From JAVBMO01 sp031552355 (GTDB taxonomy: Bacteria; Bacteroidota; Bacteroidia; Bacteroidales; P3): a stretch of 10,118 nt of DNA. Made by a program: the position numbers and the translations under genes. Below the pieces are notes generated by a model. It worked only from the letters and a program-made list of their open reading frames with translations. It was not told the origin of the DNA and searched no databases. Positions 5,141 through 10,118 of the stretch are shown here, in pieces. The stretch covers positions 1 through 10,118 of the forward strand of contig JAVBMO010000188.1 of assembly GCA_031552355.1 (NCBI GenBank), given 5' to 3'. The stretch's first letter is position 1; each line of letters opens with the position of its first letter.

Positions 5141-6502
5141 TTACTCAACCCCATACTTCTTTGCCAGCTCATCCATAGGGATTTCTGCGGGATTTGGGAA
5201 TTTGTTGTAGTGCCATTTTGCCAAAACCGTACCATTTTTCAAGAGGATAAGCCCCGGATTGGAGCGCATCATGGTTTTTATGGCTTTGTCGTCGGCGCCA
5301 TAATATTCAATAAATTCAAATGAAGGGTCTTTTTGTTTGAATTGGTCAATATCTTCCTGTAGAGATGCTGTAAGGAAAACAACGGAAACATTTCCCTGCT
5401 GTGCTTTTTCAAGGAATGTTTTGAAGTTTTGAAGCCCCTTTTCATTTATTTTTGTCAAGTCGTAGGAAGTGACTATAAATTGAAAATCGGGATTGCCGAT
5501 AATGGTTTGGGCATGGTCGTTTTTGTCGGCATCGAGCATGGAAAACCCTTTTACATTTTCGGATAATTGGTTGGGATCTACCACGCGGCTATCTTTAAAT
5601 TCCCATGTATTTTGCCAAACCGTATCGTTGTAATATTCCATCAATTTGGCAGAGGGAAATTCCATCTCTTCACCGGTTTGTTTGTTTTTGTAAGTAACAA
5701 AACTTTGTATTTCGCCACGTTCCTTGGGCATAATCTGTGCGCCGGTTTTCCAGGGGCGAAAGTCAATAACAGGCTCATTGTAAAAATTATATAAGCAAAA
5801 GCCAACCATTACCAATACACTGATTCCCAAAATCACCCAATCTTTTATTTTGGACGAAATCCATTTTTCTTTGCGGCTATCTTGATAAAAGAAAATAAAC
5901 AGCGTTGGAACCAAAAGAATTACATTTTTCCAGAAAGTTTGCCAATTGGTCAACTTTACGGCATCGCCGAAACAACCGCAGTCGCTGACTTGGTTGGTAA
6001 TTGCATCGGTAAAAGTGGTTATTAAAAAGAAACATATCATCAGCAACAATAACCATTTGGCAATTTTTTTGAACGAATTGGTCAAAATCAAAACGCCAAC
6101 AGTAAATTCCAAAGTGCACAGAAAAACAGACAAAGCAAACGTCAACGGAATTGCCCATTCAAAACCGAAAACCTGCATATATTCTTCAATTTTGTAGGCC
6201 GTTCCCAAAGGATCCACGCCTTTCACAAAACCCGAAAACATAAACAGAATTCCAATTAAAATTCTGGAAACAAGAACCTTTTTGTAAGTATTGGTAATAA
6301 GCATAATTCCAATGGCAAATTCCACGACGCACAAAAACACAGACATGGCAACCGTCAAAGGTGGAACACCGATAGCTTTGGCCTGTAAAATGTGTTCGGA
6401 AAGAATGTTACCTAGCCCAAAAAGATTTACATAGGAAATGAATCCTAAGAAAATAAATAAAAGCCCTGCTAAAAATCTACTGATATTTCCAACTGTTTTC
6501 AT
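5141..6502 (-). CDS. DoxX/MauE-like membrane protein with TlpA-like C-terminal domain and duplicated N-terminal module
   Basis: 453 residues, resembling the Bacteroidota 'BT_3928 family' of DoxX-type proteins. The N-terminal half is membrane: two homologous modules (8-78 and 79-149) align without gaps at a 71-residue offset (SRFLAGLLFIF / SRILIGILFMF; SVFLCVVEFAIG / SVFLCTLEFTVG; TNTYKK / TNSFKK). Further helices lie at about 150-168, 190-206 and 222-241, with a MauE-like cysteine pair in SDCGCFGD (C175, C177) between the first two. The C-terminal half (about 245-453) looks like a periplasmic thioredoxin-fold domain (FQFIVTSYDL, VSVVFLTAS, GLILLKNGTVLAKWHYNKFP) without a CxxC. A role in envelope thiol or redox chemistry is inferred from the family. 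It follows the DUF1599 gene by 126 bases and ends at a strong terminator. Confidence 0.85.
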   Translation of the reverse strand: MKTVGNISRFLAGLLFIFLGFISYVNLFGLGNILSEHILQAKAIGVPPLTVAMSVFLCVVEFAIGIMLITNTYKKVLVSRILIGILFMFSGFVKGVDPLGTAYKIEEYMQVFGFEWAIPLTFALSVFLCTLEFTVGVLILTNSFKKIAKWLLLLMICFFLITTFTDAITNQVSDCGCFGDAVKLTNWQTFWKNVILLVPTLFIFFYQDSRKEKWISSKIKDWVILGISVLVMVGFCLYNFYNEPVIDFRPWKTGAQIMPKERGEIQSFVTYKNKQTGEEMEFPSAKLMEYYNDTVWQNTWEFKDSRVVDPNQLSENVKGFSMLDADKNDHAQTIIGNPDFQFIVTSYDLTKINEKGLQNFKTFLEKAQQGNVSVVFLTASLQEDIDQFKQKDPSFEFIEYYGADDKAIKTMMRSNPGLILLKNGTVLAKWHYNKFPNPAEIPMDELAKKYGVE

Positions 6503-6568
6503 ATTTTACTTACTTTGATTATTTTAAATAGCATTTTTGTTTATCATTCTGTTTTTTGTCATATTGTA

Positions 6569-6595
6569 TGTCGCCTGAAATAAGGGGAAGCGACA
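6569..6595. repeat. Intergenic hairpin between the DUF1599 and DoxX-like genes
   Basis: Arms TGTCGC (6569-6574) and GCGACA (6590-6595) enclose a 15-base loop. No T-run follows on either strand, so it is not a classical terminator. It may be an mRNA stability or processing hairpin between the two minus-strand genes. Confidence 0.4.
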
Positions 6596-6599
6596 AATC

Positions 6600-6623
6600 A
6601 TTCATCGTTCATAAATCATCATT
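6600..6623. repeat. AT-rich heptad repeat, copy 1
   Basis: A run built on 'attcatc/gttcata' units lies directly beyond the 3' end of the DUF1599 gene. Aligned by hand to 8124-8147, 21 of 24 bases are identical in the same orientation. Such low-complexity spacers are seen between genes in many Bacteroidota. Confidence 0.55.
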
Positions 6624-6628
6624 TACCA

Positions 6629-7168
6629 TTAACAATCTTCATCCATGCGAATCATGGAAAATACGGCATAGTTCAAAATGTCGTAATAATTGGCGTCGGG
6701 TCCTTCCGAAGCGATGGTCTTGCCGTTGTTGTCTTCAATTTGTTTCAGGCGAAGAATTTTGGTCAAAATCAAATCCACCATAGACGAAATTCTGAGGTTG
6801 CGCCATGCTTCTCCGTAATCCGAATTTTTCTTTTTCATGAGTTCGTGGGCAGAGGAAGTGTATTTGTCATACAGTTCCAAACATTTTTCGGGCGACAAAT
6901 TGGCGGCTTCGCCAAAGGATAATTCCAGTTGAATTAGCGCAATGACGGAATAGTTGATAATGCCTATAAATTCGGGAGTAATGCCTTCGTCCACTTCGTG
7001 CGAGCCTTTGATTTGTATATTCCTGATGCGGTTAGCCTTAATATAAATCTGGTCGGTAAGCGAAGTGGGGCGAAAAATCCTCCACGAAGCGCCATAGTCT
7101 TTCAATTTATCCGAAAAAACTTTCCGGCATTGGCTTATCACTTTATCATATTGCTGATTTGTATTCAT
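6629..7168 (-). CDS. DUF1599 domain protein, two tandem copies
   Basis: 179 residues made of two homologous halves (about 7-82 and 100-176). Each has a 'YDK' start, a K/S-DYG-x-[AS]-W-R motif (DYGASWR 24-30; DYGEAWR 118-124), a basic helix (IKANRIRNIQ; LTKILRLKQIE), a short acidic stretch, and an ILNYAVFSMI-type helix (IINYSVIALI 70-79; ILNYAVFSMI 164-173). This two-copy form is the usual DUF1599 (PF07659) arrangement. From memory, that family has also been named a nucleotide-modification-associated domain, but no activity is established that I can cite. It is cytosolic, with no signal peptide. It is divergent from folP and lies upstream of the DoxX-like gene on the same strand, probably in one transcript. 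Confidence 0.87.
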   Translation of the reverse strand: MNTNQQYDKVISQCRKVFSDKLKDYGASWRIFRPTSLTDQIYIKANRIRNIQIKGSHEVDEGITPEFIGIINYSVIALIQLELSFGEAANLSPEKCLELYDKYTSSAHELMKKKNSDYGEAWRNLRISSMVDLILTKILRLKQIEDNNGKTIASEGPDANYYDILNYAVFSMIRMDEDC

Positions 7169-7201
7169 AAATATTTGTATTCAAAATGAGGAATTATTTT
7201 G

Positions 7202-7209
7202 TAATTTTG
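7202..7209 (+). promoter_or_regulatory. Candidate folP-dacA promoter, -7 element
   Basis: TAATTTTG is an exact TAnnTTTG match, 19 bases before the folP ATG, in the 60-base divergent gap with the DUF1599 gene. The nearest upstream TTTG (7174-7177) is 24 bases away rather than 19, so the -33 half is weak. The leader would be only about 15 bases long. Confidence 0.45.
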
Positions 7210-7228
7210 TTGTCTCTAAATTTAAAAA

Positions 7229-8122
7229 ATGAGATTAAAAACAAGTTGTAAAAGTACGATTTTTTCTTCAAACAGGCAGATTTGTTGTGGTGGAGAATTG
7301 CTAAACCTTTCGCAGCCAAAGGTTATGGGTATTCTGAATCTTACCACAGATTCGTTTTACGATGGTGGCAGATACCTCGAAAACAAACAAATTTTGTCGA
7401 GAGTGGAAAAACTTTTGCACGAAGGCGCTGCGATAATTGACATAGGGGCAGTGTCTACACGCCCGGGGGCGGAATTTATTCCTGTAGAGGAGGAAAAAAA
7501 GAAATTATTGCCTGTTATCAAGCTGATTAAGGATGCTTTTCCCAAAACCATTCTTTCCATTGATACTTGTTGGGCCCGGGTGGCCGAAGCCTGTGTTGAA
7601 GCCGGCGCCGATATAATCAACGACATTTCCGGCGGACAATTCGATGACAAAATGTTTGAAACCATTGCCCATTTGCAGGTTCCTTACGTGTTGATGCATA
7701 CCCAGGGAAAACCCCACGAAATGCAGCAGCACCCCCATTATAAAGACATTATTGAGGATTTGACTTTGTTTTTTTCGGAACAGCTTCATAAATTGTATAA
7801 ATTAGGCGCTAAAGACGTTATTTTAGACCCCGGATTCGGCTTTGGGAAAAACCTTTCACACAATTTTGAATTGTTGGATCGTTTGGGCGAATTGATACTG
7901 TATTTCAAAGAACCGTTTTTGGCAGGAATTTCGCGAAAATCGATGGTTTGTAAAACTTTGAAGGTAAATCCCGAAAAAGCTTTGAACGGTACAACGGCGC
8001 TCAATACCATTGCTTTGTTAAAAGGCGCTTCAATCCTTCGGGTACACGATGCGCAAGAAGCCCGGGAATGCGTGGAACTGGTGGCAGAATTAGGGAATTA
8101 CGAATTATCAATTACGAATTAA
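7229..8122 (+). CDS. folP: Dihydropteroate synthase FolP
   Basis: It condenses 6-hydroxymethyl-dihydropterin pyrophosphate with p-aminobenzoate to dihydropteroate (folate synthesis; target of sulfonamides). 297 residues, slightly longer than the usual 270-285. Motifs in order: KVMGILNLTTDSFYDGG (31-47), DIGAVSTRPG (71-80), SIDT (110-113), NDISGG (131-136), MHTQGKP (156-162), DPGFGFGK (200-207), GISRKS (233-238), NGTTALN (253-259), RVHD (271-274). Two usually conserved positions differ: the loop-1 Pro of N-V-T-P-D-S-F is Thr (T40), and the Glu of D-I-G-G-E-S-T-R is Val (V75). The last nine residues (GNYELSITN) are encoded by an intergenic-type repeat. The gene leads a pair with dacA, 59 bases downstream. 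A shorter start is possible because the first 20 residues are weakly conserved. Confidence 0.94.
   Translation: MRLKTSCKSTIFSSNRQICCGGELLNLSQPKVMGILNLTTDSFYDGGRYLENKQILSRVEKLLHEGAAIIDIGAVSTRPGAEFIPVEEEKKKLLPVIKLIKDAFPKTILSIDTCWARVAEACVEAGADIINDISGGQFDDKMFETIAHLQVPYVLMHTQGKPHEMQQHPHYKDIIEDLTLFFSEQLHKLYKLGAKDVILDPGFGFGKNLSHNFELLDRLGELILYFKEPFLAGISRKSMVCKTLKVNPEKALNGTTALNTIALLKGASILRVHDAQEARECVELVAELGNYELSITN
8096..8121. repeat. Direct repeat forming the 3' end of folP
   Basis: The 12-mer AATTACGAATTA occurs twice (8096-8107 and 8110-8121), separated by two bases. The first copy and most of the second encode the FolP tail, and the second supplies the TAA stop. Confidence 0.8.
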
Positions 8123-8123
8123 C

Positions 8124-8147
8124 ATTCATCATTCATAACTCATCGTT
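8124..8147. repeat. AT-rich heptad repeat, copy 2
   Basis: ATTCATC-ATTCATA-ACTCATC heptads lie just after the folP stop, matching 6600-6623 at 21 of 24 positions. Together with 8096-8121 they fill most of the folP-dacA spacer. Confidence 0.55.
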
Positions 8148-8181
8148 AAAAAAACATTTTCAACTCTCAATTAAATGAAAT

Positions 8182-9003
8182 ATGATTCCATTTCTTGTTA
8201 TTAGCGGATTGCCCAGCATACGACTGATCGATGTTGTCGATATTTTTTTGGTAGCTTTGTTGTTTTATCAGGTTTATCATTTGGTAAAAGGCACTAATGC
8301 CATGCGTATTTTTGTCGGGATTTTGATTTTCTATGTCCTTTGGAAATTGGTAAGCCTTTTGCAGTTGCGCCTGCTGAGCGAAATCCTAGGCGCGTTTATC
8401 AGTGTGGGAGTCATTTTGCTGGTGGTGGTCTTTCAGCCCGAAGTGCGGCGTTTTCTTTTGTTGGTTGGCACAAAAGGTTTATTTAAATACAGGTCGCGAA
8501 GGTTTTTGTTTTGGCGTTTCGATGGCTCGCAAGGTGAAGTTTTATCAATAGATCCCATTGTGCAGGCCTGCCGCAAAATGTCGGCATCTCTGACCGGCGC
8601 ACTCATTGTCATAGGCAAAGAAAATGAATTGGACGCCATTGTCAATACCGGTGAGGTAATAGATGGCGTTATTTCCGATGCTTTGATAGAAAATATTTTT
8701 TATAAAAACACTCCTTTGCACGATGGAGCTGTCATTGTTGTAAATAACAAAATCAGGGCAGCGCGTTGTATTTTGCCCGTTTCGTCCAACCGCAACATCG
8801 CCCCTACTTTGGGGCTTCGCCACCGTTCGGCCATGGGAATTACCGAGCAAACCGACGCCGTGGTAGTCGTGGTTTCCGAACAAACCGGAAAAATTTCTTT
8901 TATCAAAGAAGGGTTTATTACGCCCAATGTTTCTCCTGCCGAATTGAAAAATATTTTGGAAGAAGAGTTTAATCAGAAATGCAGCGAAGAAAAGAAAAAG
9001 TAA
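8182..9003 (+). CDS. dacA: Diadenylate cyclase (c-di-AMP synthase, CdaA type)
   Basis: It converts two ATP to cyclic di-AMP at the inner face of the membrane. 273 residues, the normal CdaA length. Three hydrophobic helices occupy roughly 17-36, 43-61 and 70-86, followed by a basic linker and the DAC domain from about 120. The catalytic DGA motif is at 181-183 (in NTPLHDGAVIV) and the RHR motif at 214-216 (in GLRHRSAMGITEQTDA), both intact, so the enzyme should be active. The C-terminus is a lysine-rich tail. No cdaR-like regulator follows, unlike in Firmicutes. It lies 59 bases after folP and is probably co-transcribed; folP next to this cyclase is a familiar pairing in Bacteroidota. The start MIPFLVISGL is the only sensible one ahead of the first helix. 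Confidence 0.95.
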   Translation: MIPFLVISGLPSIRLIDVVDIFLVALLFYQVYHLVKGTNAMRIFVGILIFYVLWKLVSLLQLRLLSEILGAFISVGVILLVVVFQPEVRRFLLLVGTKGLFKYRSRRFLFWRFDGSQGEVLSIDPIVQACRKMSASLTGALIVIGKENELDAIVNTGEVIDGVISDALIENIFYKNTPLHDGAVIVVNNKIRAARCILPVSSNRNIAPTLGLRHRSAMGITEQTDAVVVVVSEQTGKISFIKEGFITPNVSPAELKNILEEEFNQKCSEEKKK

Positions 9004-9034
9004 TTAAATTTGTTCAATAAGACAGTTTTGCACC

Positions 9035-9150
9035 CCGCAAGCCCCGTTCGACTGAGGCTGAAGGATGCGGTTTGTTGAGTTTTGGAAGAACCAAAGCTCG
9101 TCTATCCCAATAGGCTTTGCCTATTAAATAACTAAAAAAAGGAGCTTTTT
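9035..9150 (+). other. Cluster of hairpins in the dacA-KilA-N spacer (candidate structured RNA)
   Basis: Three successive stems are visible on the plus strand, then a weaker one. Stem 1: CCGCA (9035-9039) with TGCGG (9066-9070), enclosing AGCC (9040-9043) with GGCT (9056-9059). Stem 2: GAGTTTTGG (9077-9085) with CCAAAGCTC (9091-9099), loop AAGAA, nine pairs with one U.G. Stem 3: AATAGGC (9109-9115) with GCCTATT (9119-9125), loop TTT. Last: AAAAAG-GAG-CTTTTT (9136-9150), a weak terminator-like stem. The wobble in stem 2 only works in plus-strand RNA. No known RNA family is recognised. The rest of 9004-9223 shows no gene; a near-match -7 element TAACTTTA lies at 9192-9199. Confidence 0.4.
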
Positions 9151-9223
9151 AATTCAAAAATTTTGGGGACAATGCTTTGAAAGAAAATATGTAACTTTAC
9201 CAGATCAAATTAAAGCAGATGAA

Positions 9224-10084
9224 ATGAAGAAAATCAGCGTAATAACAGTACAAAATATCGACATATCCATTTCGACGGAAAATGATGTTGATTACATTTG
9301 TCTTACCGATATGGTAAAAGGCCAAGAAGGTGAAGACCATATCCGAAATTGGATGCGCAACCGCAACACGCTTGAATTTCTTGGTGCTTGGGAGATGTTG
9401 CACAACCCGATATTTAAAGGTGTCGAATTCGACACCTTTTTGCACGAGGCAGGAGCAAACCGTTTTAATATGACACCTCGCAAATGGATTGAAGCAACTG
9501 ATGCTATTGGTATGATTTCCAAAGCAGGACGAAATGGCGGAACTTACGCCCATAAAGACATTGCTTTTGAATTCGGCTCATGGCTCAGTCCTGTATTTAA
9601 ACTTTATTTGATTACCGAATATCAGCGGCTTAAAGAGACGGAAAACAATCCGATGCTCGGTGAATGGAATGTAAAACGAGTACTTAGCAAAGTTAATTAC
9701 ACGCTACACACAGACGCTGTCCGTGATTTTGTAATTCCAAAAATTGATGTCGAACGAGAAAAAGCGTACGCCTATGCAGACGAAGCCGATATGTTAAATC
9801 TAGCTTTATGGACTTGTACGGCAAAGTAATGGCGAGAGGCGAATCCCGAATACGCAAAAAAAGGTTTGAACATCAGAGATACTGCAAGTATTAACGAATT
9901 GGTTGTTTTGGCAAATCTCGAATCATTTAATGCGGAACTTTTAAAACGTGGTATGGATAAATCTACGCGATACGCTTGTTTGCACGAAATGGCAGAGCGA
10001 CAACTAACACGCCTGAATGCAATAGATGCCGAAAAGGGATTTAGAAAATTAGAGGTAAAAAGTATTGCAGCAAAGAAAAAATAG
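9224..10084 (+). pseudogene. KilA-N domain protein interrupted by an in-frame TAA
   Basis: The ATG at 9224 opens a 201-codon frame ending at TAA (9827-9829). The same frame then continues for 84 more codons to TAG at 10082-10084, with clear family sequence on both sides (EADMLNLAL ... TAK, stop, WREANPEYAKKG-NIRD, then ELVVLANLESFNAELLKRG). Family members read TAKQWR or TAKEWR here, so CAA to TAA is the simplest explanation. The KilA-N core is intact: KGVEFDTFLHEAG (65-77), TPRKWIEATDAIGM (84-97), GGTYAHKDIAFEFGSWLSP (105-123), FKLYLITEYQRLK (125-137). Just before the stop, ALWTC replaces an expected ALFG[LM], as two compensating frameshifts would produce. KilA-N proteins are DNA-binding proteins common in phages and mobile DNA. 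The truncated 201-residue product keeps the whole KilA-N domain and might still be made. Confidence 0.8.
9416..9441 (+). repeat. 24-base perfect palindrome with T-run inside the KilA-N gene
   Basis: AAAGGTGTCGAA (9416-9427) is followed directly by its exact reverse complement (9428-9439), ending in a run of six T (9436-9441). It encodes the conserved stretch KGVEFDTF, so the symmetry may be partly codon coincidence. The GC-containing stem plus T-run could act as an internal terminator. Confidence 0.6.
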
Positions 10085-10101
10085 TAAAACAAGAAAAATC
10101 G

Positions 10102-10118
10102 ATGATAGACAAAAATGC
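10102..10118 (+). CDS. Possible start of a further gene (runs off the right edge)
   Basis: An ATG at 10102 opens MIDKN and stays open to the window end, 17 bases after the KilA-N pseudogene stop. Only five codons are visible, so this is no more than a possibility. Confidence 0.15.

Noticed and set aside
6560..6600. Terminator between the DUF1599 and DoxX-like genes
   Set aside because: The TGTCGC/GCGACA stem has a 15-base loop and no T-run on either strand.
8096..8150. CRISPR-like short repeats
   Set aside because: Only two 12-base units with a 2-base spacer plus degenerate heptads; no uniform repeats or unique spacers and no cas genes.
9866..10084. Separate small gene after the KilA-N stop
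   Set aside because: It is in the same frame as the upstream KilA-N sequence and continues that family's C-terminus, so it is the tail of a broken gene.

Overview
The window looks like chromosomal DNA from a low-GC member of the Bacteroidota, most likely Bacteroidales-like. Evidence: several genes are preceded by the Bacteroidota -7 promoter element TAnnTTTG rather than a sigma70 box. Shine-Dalgarno sequences are weak or absent. The gene families and neighbourhoods (folP-dacA, a DUF1599 protein beside a DoxX/TlpA-like protein, a class-1A DHOD-like protein, a 23S-IVP four-helix protein) are typical of that phylum. The assignment rests on these features and not on any database search.

Layout. 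1-2190 (minus) is a pyrimidine operon: pyrB, pyrI and a signal-peptide membrane protein that runs off the left edge. It is preceded by a leader carrying a promoter element, very short ORFs, a U-run and an intrinsic terminator only 25 bases before pyrB, an arrangement like a UTP-sensing attenuator. 2187-3203 (minus) is a TPR lipoprotein. A divergent promoter region separates it from a DHOD-like protein at 3391-4377 (plus). 4378-5140 holds a solitary four-helix-bundle protein with a good promoter, two palindromes, a 3' half of tRNA-Arg(ACG) with no 5' half, and a strong bidirectional terminator. 5141-7168 (minus) is a DUF1599 protein followed by a DoxX/TlpA-like membrane protein that contains a gap-free 71-residue internal duplication. 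7229-9003 (plus), divergent from these, is folP followed by dacA, which encodes the c-di-AMP synthase. 9004-9223 is a hairpin-rich intergenic stretch. 9224-10084 (plus) is a KilA-N family gene interrupted by one in-frame TAA.

How the genes work together. PyrB and PyrI form aspartate transcarbamoylase with its Zn-binding regulatory chain. The divergent DHOD-like protein lies near the pyrimidine genes but lacks the expected catalytic cysteine, so a role in the pathway is doubtful. FolP (folate synthesis) and DacA (c-di-AMP synthesis) are probably co-transcribed. The four-helix protein, the tRNA fragment and the decayed KilA-N gene are the accessory elements, consistent with past mobile-DNA activity on both sides of a core-gene block.

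The most interesting items are the pyrBI leader attenuator candidate, the tRNA half as a possible attachment-site scar, the DoxX tandem duplication, and the hairpin cluster at 9035-9150.
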